From NCBI GenBank assembly GCA_003133345.1, contig PKXB01000190.1, positions 10,975 through 28,692 on the forward strand: 17,718 nt of DNA, in the 5' to 3' direction. The position numbers and the translations under genes were made by a program. Every line of letters begins with the position of its first letter. The stretch's first letter is position 1. The notes under the pieces were generated by a model that was not told where the DNA came from, ran no database searches, and worked only from the letters and a program-made list of their open reading frames with translations. Source of the stretch: Hyphomicrobiales bacterium. GTDB taxonomy: Bacteria; Pseudomonadota; Alphaproteobacteria; Rhizobiales; Xanthobacteraceae. Below, piece after piece: positions 1 to 8,140 of this stretch.

Positions 1-921
<921 letters not shown>

Positions 922-949
922 CAGGTCTCAATCCGTTCAAACCGGCTGT

Positions 950-968
950 TCTGGGCGGCCCGCCCAGA
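950..968. repeat. Perfect 19-bp palindrome in the secG leader
   Basis: Arms TCTGGGCGG (950-958) and CCGCCCAGA (960-968) are perfect inverted repeats around a single base. It lies 29 bp before the secG start and just downstream of an AT-rich TATATA at 984-989, which could serve as a -10 box on the minus strand. A convincing -35 was not found. It may be a protein-binding palindrome or a leader hairpin. The role is unknown. Confidence 0.45.
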
Positions 969-1053
969 CGGCGCTTCGAGAGATATATAGGAATTCGTCG
1001 CGGTCTCTACACGATCAGGCGCGGCTTTTCCACCCTTGCTGGCTTGTTCATTG

Positions 1054-1102
1054 GCGCGTGATCTTGTCCGAAAACCGGTTCCCACTTTTCGGGATCACGC
1101 GC
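1054..1102 (-). repeat. 49-bp palindromic dispersed repeat, copy A
   Basis: Ten-base arms GCGCGTGATC (1054-1063) and GATCACGCGC (1093-1102) enclose an inner stem CCGAAAA/TTTTCGG and an apical segment GTGGGAACCGG. Read on the minus strand it matches the copy at 10575-10623 at 46 of 49 positions. From memory, this element is widespread between genes in Hyphomicrobiales. It overlaps the 3' end of tpiA and supplies that gene's stop codon (1095-1097). It probably forms an RNA hairpin at the tpiA transcript end. Confidence 0.85.
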
Positions 1103-1853
1103 TGCGATAAACTGCCGCAATACCGAGGAAATCGGCCGCTTTCAGGCTGGCGCCCCCGACCAGGGCCCCGTTCACATTGGCAATTGTCAGCAGCTCCTTG
1201 GCATTGGTCGGCTTGACCGAGCCGCCATAGAGGATGCGAATGCGGCCGCCTTCGGCGCCGAAACGCGTCTCCAGCCGCTTGCGGATGAAGGCATGCGCCT
1301 CGGCCACGTCGGCCGCTGTCGGGGTCAGTCCGGTGCCGATCGCCCAGACCGGCTCGTACGCGAGCACCAGATTGGCGCTCGTTCCGCCATCGGGCAGCGA
1401 GCCGTCGAGCTGGCGGCCGATCACCGCCAGGGTCTGCCCGCCCTCGCGCTCGGCTCGCTGTTCGCCGATGCAGACAATCGCGAGCAAACCCGCGCGGCGC
1501 GCGGCCATGGCCTTGGAGCGCACTTGCGCGTCGGTCTCATGATGGTCGGTGCGGCGTTCGGAATGCCCGACAATCACCGCCGCGGCACCGGCGTCCTTGA
1601 GCATTTCGGCGGCGATATCGCCGGTATGGGCGCCGGACGGCTCGGCATGGCAATCCTGCCCGCCGATGGCAACGGCTGAGCCGCGCGCGGCGGCGGCAAA
1701 GCTCGCAACCAGGGTGGCCGGCGGGCACACCATCAGCTCGGCTTTGAGGCCGGCCGCGCCGTTGACGATCTTGGCAAGCTCGCCCTCGGCGACGGCAAGC
1801 CCGTTCATCTTCCAGTTGCCCGTCACCAGCGGTGTTAGGTCGGCCGACGCCAT
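1095..1853 (-). CDS. tpiA: Triose-phosphate isomerase
   Basis: Interconverts dihydroxyacetone phosphate and glyceraldehyde 3-phosphate in glycolysis and gluconeogenesis; a cytoplasmic TIM barrel. The 252-residue length is standard. Visible landmarks are GNWKMNG with catalytic Lys15, GHSERR with catalytic His97, [11 protein letters not shown] with catalytic Glu167 and the start of the flexible lid, and ILYGGSVKP (about 207-215), the phosphate-binding strand. The ATG at 1853 is preceded by AAGGA, a good ribosome site. The gene diverges from ppiD across 166 bp and is followed by secG. The stop and penultimate codon fall inside the 49-bp palindromic repeat at 1054-1102, so the extreme C-terminus is repeat-derived. 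All catalytic residues are present, and the enzyme should be active. Confidence 0.98.
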   Translation of the reverse strand: MASADLTPLVTGNWKMNGLAVAEGELAKIVNGAAGLKAELMVCPPATLVASFAAAARGSAVAIGGQDCHAEPSGAHTGDIAAEMLKDAGAAAVIVGHSERRTDHHETDAQVRSKAMAARRAGLLAIVCIGEQRAEREGGQTLAVIGRQLDGSLPDGGTSANLVLAYEPVWAIGTGLTPTAADVAEAHAFIRKRLETRFGAEGGRIRILYGGSVKPTNAKELLTIANVNGALVGGASLKAADFLGIAAVYRSA

Positions 1854-1936
1854 GTTTAGGTCCTTATCCGCGTGCGGTTATCAGACCCGCTTCGCGGGCG
1901 CCAGAGCGGCCCGGCCGCAAGCCGATCCTTCTTGAG

Positions 1937-1965
1937 TTGCAAGGAGTTGGCCCGCTCCCTATAAG
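1937..1965 (+). promoter_or_regulatory. Candidate sigma70-type promoter for the ppiD-trp operon
   Basis: TTGCAA at 1937-1942 and TATAAG at 1960-1965 are separated by exactly 17 bp, with 4/6 and 5/6 matches to the housekeeping consensus. This would give a 5' leader of roughly 45-50 nt before the ppiD ATG at 2020. It lies in the divergent tpiA/ppiD gap. That gap also has a small CCCGC/GCGGG hairpin at 1886-1898 in the tpiA leader. The assignment is by pattern only. Confidence 0.5.
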
Positions 1966-2019
1966 GGCGCGACCTGCCCTTCATTCAGCCGTCACCGGTA
2001 TCCGGGAAGAACGCAGCCC

Positions 2020-3945
2020 ATGCTCCGCGGTATTCACAAAGCCACCTCGAACTGGTTCGGCAAGGCCGTCATGGCCGCCGTCATGGGCTTGCTGGTCGTC
2101 AGCTTCGCGATCTGGGGCATCGGCGATATTTTCCGCGGCTTCGGGCTCAATTCGGCGCTCAAGATCGGCAACACCGAGATCTCGATCGAACAGTTCCGCC
2201 AGTATTACACCGAGCGCCTGCAGCAACTCAGCCGCCAGGTTGGCCGCCCGATCACGCCCGACCAGGCGCGCGCGACCGGCATCGACCGGCAAGTGCTCAG
2301 CCAATTGGTGGCCGAGACCACGCTCGACGAGCAGGCGAAGGCGTTGCGGCTCGGCATCGGCAACGACGAGATCGCCAGCCGCATTACCAACGACCCTAGT
2401 TTCCGCGGGCTCAACGGCCAGTTCGATCGTACGCGCTTCGTCGAGATCATCCGACAAGCCGGCTTTACCGAAGGCCGCTTCGTCGAGGAGCAGCGGCGCG
2501 TGATCCTGCGCCGGCAGATCGCGCTCAGCATCGGCGGCGAATTTAACGTGCCGGTCACGGCGATGGCGGCGCTCAATCAATATCAAAACGAGAAACGCGC
2601 GATCGAGTATCTGGCCTTGGGTCCGGCGCAGGCCGGCGATATTCCGGCGCCGACGCCCGAGGTGCTCGGTAAATTTTTCGAGGAGCGCAAGGTTTTGTTC
2701 CGCGCCCCCGAATATCGCAAGATCACCTTGCTCTCGATGTCGCCGGCCGACCTCGCCAAGCCGGACGCGGTGTCCGATGCCGACGCAAAGACTTATTACG
2801 AGCAGCACAAAGCGAGCTATGGGACGCCCGAGCGCCGTGAGCTGCACCAGATCATATTCCCGAATCCGGAAGAAGCGGCGGCCGCGCATGAGCGCATCGC
2901 CAAGGGAGCGAGCTTCGCCGATCTCGCCAAGGAACGCGGCTTGAAGGACAGCGATACCGATGTCGGCATGGTGACGAAGGCCGAGGTCATCGACCCGGCC
3001 GTCGCCGACGCCGCCTTCGCGCTCAAGGCGGACGAGGTCAGCACGCCGGTCCAAGGCCGTTTCGGCACCGTGCTGCTGCAAGTCGGAAAAATCGAGCCGG
3101 GAAACCAGAAGACCTATGAGGAGGTCGCGCCGCAGATCAAACGCGAGATCGCCGAGAACCGCGCCAAGACGGAGATCGGAAATCTGCGCGACAAGTTCGA
3201 GGATGAACGCGCCGCCGGCGCCACGCTGGCCGAGACCGCCAAGAAGCTCGGCCTCAAGTCCCGCACCATCGACGCGGTCGACCGCTCCGGCCGCGGCCCG
3301 GATGGCAAGCCGATCGCCGACCTGCCGAAATCTCCGGATGCGATCGCCGCGGGGTTCGGCAGCGACGTCGGCGTCGACAACGATCCGCTGCAACTGCCGA
3401 ACGGCGGTTATCTCTGGTACGATGTCACCGGCATCACGCCCGCGCGCGAGCGCACGCTCGACGAGGTGAAAGATCAGGTCGAGACGCGCTGGCGCGACGA
3501 CGAGATCGCCAAGCGCCTGCAAGCCAAAACCGACGACATGCTCGGCAAGTTCAAGGCCGGCACCACGTTGGCCCAGCTCGCCACCGAGTCCGGCCTGAAA
3601 GTGGTAACGGCAGCCGACCTGCAACGCGGCAAGCCGGGCGGCTTCGCGCCGGCCAAGCTGGTCGATGCGGCCTTCAAGACGATCAAAGGCGTGCCGGCCA
3701 GCGCCGAGGGCGATCAAGTAACCGCGCGTTTCGTATTCCGCGTGACCGACGTCGTGGATGCCACGCTCGATCCTATCGCAAGCAAGGCGATCGCAACCTC
3801 GCTGCAGAACTCCTATACCGACGATATCATCGGCGCCTATGTCACGCGGCTCGAAAACGATTTCGGCGTCACGCTCAACCAGCAGGCGCTCACCCAAGTC
3901 TTCGGCGGCGCTCCGGCCAATACCGGCAACACCGGCGACTACTGA
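2020..3945 (+). CDS. ppiD: PpiD-type membrane-anchored periplasmic foldase (SurA_N / parvulin domains)
   Basis: A 641-residue protein of the PpiD family, tethered to the inner membrane and helping newly exported proteins fold as they leave the Sec channel. Residues 16-34 form one N-terminal membrane helix (start MLRGIHKATSNWFGKAVMA) followed by the typical IWGIGDIFRG segment. Next comes a SurA_N-like helical chaperone domain (about 40-250). A parvulin-type PPIase domain spans about 268-360, with RRELHQIIF at its start and FGTVLLQVGKIEPG at its end. A long C-terminal chaperone-like region follows (about 365-641). The parvulin domain may be poorly active, as in E. coli PpiD; that is inference. 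The start has GGGAAG about 10 nt upstream. The stop is only 4 nt before trpE, so the two are very likely cotranscribed. Confidence 0.9.
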   Translation: MLRGIHKATSNWFGKAVMAAVMGLLVVSFAIWGIGDIFRGFGLNSALKIGNTEISIEQFRQYYTERLQQLSRQVGRPITPDQARATGIDRQVLSQLVAETTLDEQAKALRLGIGNDEIASRITNDPSFRGLNGQFDRTRFVEIIRQAGFTEGRFVEEQRRVILRRQIALSIGGEFNVPVTAMAALNQYQNEKRAIEYLALGPAQAGDIPAPTPEVLGKFFEERKVLFRAPEYRKITLLSMSPADLAKPDAVSDADAKTYYEQHKASYGTPERRELHQIIFPNPEEAAAAHERIAKGASFADLAKERGLKDSDTDVGMVTKAEVIDPAVADAAFALKADEVSTPVQGRFGTVLLQVGKIEPGNQKTYEEVAPQIKREIAENRAKTEIGNLRDKFEDERAAGATLAETAKKLGLKSRTIDAVDRSGRGPDGKPIADLPKSPDAIAAGFGSDVGVDNDPLQLPNGGYLWYDVTGITPARERTLDEVKDQVETRWRDDEIAKRLQAKTDDMLGKFKAGTTLAQLATESGLKVVTAADLQRGKPGGFAPAKLVDAAFKTIKGVPASAEGDQVTARFVFRVTDVVDATLDPIASKAIATSLQNSYTDDIIGAYVTRLENDFGVTLNQQALTQVFGGAPANTGNTGDY

Positions 3946-3949
3946 TCCC

Positions 3950-5467
3950 ATGCAGATCGAGCCGTCGGAAACCGCATTCGCCGAACGCTACGGCCGCGGG
4001 CAGGCGCAGGTGGTGTGGACCACGCTGGTCGCCGATCTGGAAACGCCGGTCTCGGCCTTCCTCAAGCTCGGCGGCAGTAAGCCGATGAGCTTCCTGCTGG
4101 AGTCGGTGGAAGGCGGCGCGGTGCGCGGCCGCCATTCCATCATCGGCGTCGACCCCGACCTAATCTGGCGGGCCAACGGCGCGCGCGCCGAGGTCAATCG
4201 GAGCGCGCGAGCCAAGCCGGACGCTTTCGTGCCCTGCCCCGAGCCGCCGCTTAAGGCCCTGCGCACACTGATCGCGGAAAGCCGCATTGAATTGCCCGAG
4301 AGCCTGCCGCCGATGGCAGCCGGCGTGTTCGGCTATCTCGGTTACGACATGGTGCGGCTGATGGAAGAATTGCCGCCGCCCAATCCGGATCCGATCGGCA
4401 TTCCCGACGCGGTGCTGGTGCGCCCGACCATCATCGTGGTGTTCGACGCGGTGAAGGATTCAATTACGGTGGTCACGCCGGTGCGGCCGGACAAGGGCAT
4501 CGACGCCAAAACGGCGCTCACGCGCGCGGTCGAGCGGCTGTCCGGCGTCGTGGAAAGCCTCGACCGGCCGCTGGATATGTCGCTCGCGGAATACGATGAA
4601 GGCCCGCTCGACGTGCCGCCGAAATCCAATACTACGCCGGACGAATACAAAGCGATGGTCGCTAAGGCCAAGGACTACATCACCGCCGGCGATGCCTTCC
4701 AGATCGTGCTGGCGCAACGCTTCGAGGCGCCGTTCACGCTGCCGCCGTTCTCGCTCTATCGCGCGCTGCGGCGGACCAATCCCTCGCCTTATCTCTACTT
4801 CCTCGACTTCGGCAGCTTCGCCGTCGCCGGATCGAGCCCGGAGATTCTGGTCAAAGTGAGCGGCGATGTGGTGACCATCCGCCCGATCGCCGGCACGCGC
4901 CACCGCGGCGCGACGCCGCACGAGGACAAGGCGTTGGAAGAGGAATTGCTCGCCGATCCGAAGGAGCGTGCCGAGCATCTGATGCTGCTCGATCTCGGGC
5001 GCAACGATGTCGGCCGCGTCGCCCAGATCGGCAGCGTGACCGTCACCGATCAGTTTTTCGTCGAGCGCTACAGCCACGTGATGCACATCGTCTCCAACGT
5101 CGAGGGCAAGCTGCGGCCCGACCGCGACGCGCTCGATGCGCTGGCCGCCGGATTTCCCGCCGGCACCGTGTCAGGCGCCCCGAAAGTGCGTGCCATGCAG
5201 ATCATCGACGAGTTGGAAAAGGAAAAACGCGGGCTTTATGCCGGCGCCGTCGGCTATTTCTCCGCCGCCGGCGAGATGGACACCTGCATCGTGCTGCGCA
5301 CCGCGCTGGTGAAGGACGGCACCATGTATGTGCAGGCCGGCGCCGGTATTGTCGCCGACAGCGAGCCCTCCTTCGAGCAGCAGGAATGCATCAACAAGGC
5401 GAAGGCCTTGTTCCGCGCCGCCGAGGAAGCCCGCCGGTTTGCCAGCGCCGCCAAGCGCGGGCAATAA
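3950..5467 (+). CDS. trpE: Anthranilate synthase component I
   Basis: TrpE converts chorismate plus ammonia (from glutamine via TrpG) to anthranilate, the first committed step of tryptophan synthesis. The 505-residue length fits a stand-alone TrpE. The N-terminal tryptophan-sensing motif LLES-X10-S is intact (LLES 49-52, Ser63), predicting feedback inhibition by tryptophan. The C-terminal chorismate-binding domain shows the IRPIAGTRHRG segment, LDLGRNDVGRV and AGTVSGAPKVRAM. The ATG at 3950 lies 4 nt after the ppiD stop with no clear Shine-Dalgarno sequence, suggesting translation by coupling to ppiD. An in-frame upstream extension overlaps ppiD and is not a family feature. It is not fused to TrpG, unlike the TrpEG fusions of many Rhizobiaceae; its partner trpG lies 2 kb downstream behind a TRAP transporter pair. 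Confidence 0.97.
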   Translation: MQIEPSETAFAERYGRGQAQVVWTTLVADLETPVSAFLKLGGSKPMSFLLESVEGGAVRGRHSIIGVDPDLIWRANGARAEVNRSARAKPDAFVPCPEPPLKALRTLIAESRIELPESLPPMAAGVFGYLGYDMVRLMEELPPPNPDPIGIPDAVLVRPTIIVVFDAVKDSITVVTPVRPDKGIDAKTALTRAVERLSGVVESLDRPLDMSLAEYDEGPLDVPPKSNTTPDEYKAMVAKAKDYITAGDAFQIVLAQRFEAPFTLPPFSLYRALRRTNPSPYLYFLDFGSFAVAGSSPEILVKVSGDVVTIRPIAGTRHRGATPHEDKALEEELLADPKERAEHLMLLDLGRNDVGRVAQIGSVTVTDQFFVERYSHVMHIVSNVEGKLRPDRDALDALAAGFPAGTVSGAPKVRAMQIIDELEKEKRGLYAGAVGYFSAAGEMDTCIVLRTALVKDGTMYVQAGAGIVADSEPSFEQQECINKAKALFRAAEEARRFASAAKRGQ

Positions 5468-5506
5468 TCACGCGCCGGGGGCGGCGTCCGCAGACAGGGG
5501 GCGGCT

Positions 5507-5995
5507 ATGAGCTGGCTGCATCGGCTCGATCGCCTGATCGGCCAAATCATCGCCGGCGCGCAATGGCTGGCGCTGCCGCTCATCCTGCTGTTGTTCCTGC
5601 AATGGCCGCTGCGCGATATCGTACGCGGCTATTCGCGCGAGGCGAACGATCTCGGCCAGATCATCTTCGCGCTGTTCGTGGCGGTCAGCGTCACCGCCGC
5701 GACGCGCGCCGGCACCCACCTCGCCGCCGACACGCTGGCGCAACGCTACACGGCGCGAATGCGCCGCCGCCTCAAGCAATTGGGCGCCGCTCTCGGGATC
5801 CTGCCCTGGGCGCTGTTCGTGCTGTTCGCCGCCAAGGGCATCGTGGTGTCGTCCGTGCTCGGACTGGAATCGTTTCAGGATACCAACAACCCTGGCTATT
5901 TCATCATCAAGGCGGCGTTATGGTTGATGGCGGTCGTGATCATCGCACAGGCTGCCGTCGATATTTTCCGCCCCAAGCCCACGGATGACGCCTGA
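5507..5995 (+). CDS. TRAP transporter small permease subunit (DctQ family)
   Basis: A 162-residue membrane protein of the tripartite ATP-independent periplasmic transporter small-subunit family. It has four predicted membrane helices (about 17-36, 49-66, 90-110 and 132-152). The amphipathic helix after the first segment and an NPGYFIIKAALW stretch before the last helix are typical of the family. In TRAP systems it forms the membrane complex with the large subunit, which moves organic acids or similar solutes using sodium or proton gradients. The ATG has AGGGGG at 5496-5501, a good ribosome site. Its TGA overlaps the dctM ATG by one base, so the two are translationally coupled. The substrate cannot be told from sequence, and no periplasmic DctP or TAXI binding protein is in the window. 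Confidence 0.85.
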   Translation: MSWLHRLDRLIGQIIAGAQWLALPLILLLFLQWPLRDIVRGYSREANDLGQIIFALFVAVSVTAATRAGTHLAADTLAQRYTARMRRRLKQLGAALGILPWALFVLFAAKGIVVSSVLGLESFQDTNNPGYFIIKAALWLMAVVIIAQAAVDIFRPKPTDDA

Positions 5996-7434
5996 TGGAA
6001 TGGAGCGGCATTGCGCTTCTGATCCTGGTCGGTGTCGGGATCATTTCCACCGGTCAGCCCGCCGCGTTCGTTCTGATCGCGGTGGCCAGTCTCGGCGCAG
6101 TGCTCGGCCTCGCAAGCGGCACGATTCCTTTTTCGCTGCTGTCGGCTTTGCCCGGCCGTCTGATCAATCTGTTCGACAATGATCTTCTGCAGGCGCTGCC
6201 GCTCTACGTGACCATGGGCCTGCTGCTCGGCCGGCTGCCGGTGGCCGACGCACTCTATCGCACCAGCAACGCCATTTTGCCGAAGCGGGCCTCGGCACCG
6301 CTAGTCTCCGGCATGTTCCTCGGTGCCCTGCTCGGCCCGATGAACGGCTCGGTCGGGGCCAGCGTGCTCGGCCTCTCGCGCGTGGTGGCGCCGCGGCTTA
6401 ACGCCGAAGGCGTGCCGGCGGCCACGCGCGACGCCGTCATCGCGGTCGCCAGCACGCTCGGCGTCCTGGTGCCGCCCTCGCTGGTTCTGATCCTGCTCAG
6501 CGATGCGATGCTCAATGCGCATACCCTTGCGGTGACCGCGACCGGCCGCACCGACCGTGTCATCAACACGCAAGATATATTTCACGCCGCGCTGTTGCCG
6601 GCAGCGATCTTTCTGTTGCTATGTTTCGCGCTCTGCTGGTTTGCAGGACGGAGTGCCACCAAGCTGCCCCCGCGCGAAAAGCTTACGGCCAAACAGGGGC
6701 TGCTCGCCGGATTCGCACTTGTGGCGCTGCTGGTGCTGCTCGGCGGCGTCGCCACCGGATATTTCTACGCCGTCGAAGCGGCGGCGATGGGCGCCTTCAC
6801 CTTGCTGGGCGCCGGGCTGATCAGCGGCAAGCTGCGCGGCGCCGTGTTGCGCGAACTGTTGCATGACGCCATCGCCATCACCGGCGCCCTGTTCTCGCTG
6901 TTGATCGCGGCCACCTCGTTCACCTTGATCCTGCGGCTACTCGGCACCGACCGGCTGGTCGACAATCTGGTCGCCGGCATTCCCGGTGGTGACGTTCTGG
7001 CGACGGCGGTCATCCTCGGCGTCATCGGACTGTGCGCTTTCGTGCTCGATGCCTTCGAGATCATTTTCGTCATCGTGCCGATCGTCATTCCGCCGCTGCT
7101 GGTGCGCGTGGCCGACGCGCGCTGGGTCGCGGTGCTGGTGCTGCTCACGTTGCAGTCCAGTTTCCTGCTGCCGCCGTTCGGCTATGCACTGATGATGGTG
7201 CGCGGCGTAGCCAAGAACCCGGCGCCGTTCCGGACCTTCGTGCGGGCGCTCGCCCCGTTCCTGCTGGCGCAGTGGATGCTGCTCATCGTCGTGCTGCTGG
7301 TTCCTCAGCTCGTGCATATCGGCGAGAACGCCGCCGAGAGCACCCGTGCGCCCGTCACGCCGGTCTCCAACGAGGAAATCAACCGGCGTTTGCGGGAGAT
7401 GGTCGTCCCGCCGCCCGACATCGAGTCGAAATGA
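5995..7434 (+). CDS. TRAP transporter large permease subunit (DctM family)
   Basis: The 479-residue large TRAP subunit, which carries the solute/ion translocation path in the inner membrane. About a dozen hydrophobic segments are visible. The conserved GMFLGALLGPMNGSVGASV region (about 106-124) and the STLGVLVPPSLVLILL loop (about 153-168) match the DctM signature. A hydrophilic insert of about 18 residues follows the PPS motif (about 172-192, with HTLAVTATGRTDRVIN). The usual TPTEAA-type motif reads YAVEAAAMGA (258-267). A polar tail of about 39 residues (441-479) extends beyond the last helix, making it longer than the usual 425-450 residues. These features suggest a divergent subgroup, possibly of the mannitol/chloroaromatic type. 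Start is by ATGA overlap with the small subunit. Ligand unknown. Confidence 0.87.
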   Translation: MEWSGIALLILVGVGIISTGQPAAFVLIAVASLGAVLGLASGTIPFSLLSALPGRLINLFDNDLLQALPLYVTMGLLLGRLPVADALYRTSNAILPKRASAPLVSGMFLGALLGPMNGSVGASVLGLSRVVAPRLNAEGVPAATRDAVIAVASTLGVLVPPSLVLILLSDAMLNAHTLAVTATGRTDRVINTQDIFHAALLPAAIFLLLCFALCWFAGRSATKLPPREKLTAKQGLLAGFALVALLVLLGGVATGYFYAVEAAAMGAFTLLGAGLISGKLRGAVLRELLHDAIAITGALFSLLIAATSFTLILRLLGTDRLVDNLVAGIPGGDVLATAVILGVIGLCAFVLDAFEIIFVIVPIVIPPLLVRVADARWVAVLVLLTLQSSFLLPPFGYALMMVRGVAKNPAPFRTFVRALAPFLLAQWMLLIVVLLVPQLVHIGENAAESTRAPVTPVSNEEINRRLREMVVPPPDIESK

Positions 7435-7441
7435 CGCCTGC

Positions 7442-7470
7442 TTGACCACCCTCCGACCTCGCCTTAAGAC
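7442..7470 (+). promoter_or_regulatory. Possible internal promoter before trpG
   Basis: TTGACC (7442-7447, 5/6 to consensus) and TAAGAC (7465-7470, 3/6) are spaced by exactly 17 bp in the 55-nt gap between dctM and trpG. If used, transcription would start about 12 nt before the trpG ATG. It could keep trpGDC-moaC-moeA expressed independently of the upstream genes. The weak -10 makes this tentative. Confidence 0.25.
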
Positions 7471-7489
7471 CTTGAGACGGCGGGCAAAC

Positions 7490-8128
7490 ATGATCGTTTT
7501 GATCGACAACTACGACAGCTTCACCTTCAACCTGTTCCATTACCTGGGCGGGCTGGGGGCGGACGTCGTCGTGCATCGCAACGACAAGATTTCGGCCGCC
7601 GACGTGATCGCCGACGATCCGGAGGCGATCGTGCTGTCGCCCGGGCCCTGCACCCCGAACGAAGCCGGCATCTGCCTCGATCTGATTGCCAAGGCCGCAT
7701 CGAACATTCCTATCCTCGGTGTCTGCCTCGGGCATCAGGCGATCGGCCAGGCGTTCGGCGGCAAGGTAGTGCGCGCGGCGCCGGCGCACGGCAAGGTGTT
7801 CGAGATCAAGCACACCGGCACCGGCGTGTTGCGCGGCATCAACGGGCCGTTCAAGGCGACGCGCTATCATTCGCTGGTGGTCGAGCGCGCTAGCATGCCG
7901 CGCGAACTGACCGTTAACGCCGAAACCGACGATGGCCTGGTGATGGGTCTCGCGCATACGAGCCTGCCGGTGCACGGCGTGCAATTTCATCCCGAGAGCA
8001 TCGCCTCCGAGCACGGCCAGCTGATGCTGAAGAATTTTCTCGATCTCGCCGCCGCCTGGAACAAGCAGCGCGGCCGGACGCCGCGCGCGGCTCCCGCGCG
8101 CAAGTCGCCCGCGCACGCGGCCGGTTAG
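7490..8128 (+). CDS. trpG: Anthranilate synthase component II (glutamine amidotransferase)
   Basis: TrpG hydrolyses glutamine and channels ammonia to TrpE. The 212-residue protein is a class I amidotransferase with the full catalytic triad: nucleophile Cys79 in GVCLGHQAIGQAFGG, and His167 and Glu169 in GVQFHPESI. The N-terminus MIVLIDNYDSFTFNL and the LSPGPCTPNEAG oxyanion region are typical of TrpG/PabA. It ends in a basic Ala/Arg/Pro-rich tail of about 20 residues beyond the family core. The 7490 ATG is the conserved start although the ribosome site is weak. It could also serve aminodeoxychorismate synthase (PabA role), as bifunctional TrpG/PabA is common; the position before trpD favours the tryptophan pathway. 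trpD follows after 12 nt. Confidence 0.97.
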   Translation: MIVLIDNYDSFTFNLFHYLGGLGADVVVHRNDKISAADVIADDPEAIVLSPGPCTPNEAGICLDLIAKAASNIPILGVCLGHQAIGQAFGGKVVRAAPAHGKVFEIKHTGTGVLRGINGPFKATRYHSLVVERASMPRELTVNAETDDGLVMGLAHTSLPVHGVQFHPESIASEHGQLMLKNFLDLAAAWNKQRGRTPRAAPARKSPAHAAG

Positions 8129-8140
8129 AGGCTCAAACCC

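Noticed and set aside
3758..3949. In-frame N-terminal extension of trpE
   Set aside because: It lies wholly inside ppiD, and its translation is not TrpE-like. The ATG at 3950 starts the normal family N-terminus.
1981..3951. A 656-codon open frame on the minus strand across ppiD
   Set aside because: It is the exact antisense of a clear PpiD gene, has Arg/Asp/Leu-rich composition typical of high-GC antisense frames, and shows no recognisable domain.
3946..5506. Tryptophan attenuator or leader peptide before trpE
   Set aside because: The gap before trpE is 4 nt and no short frame with consecutive Trp codons or alternative hairpins is visible.
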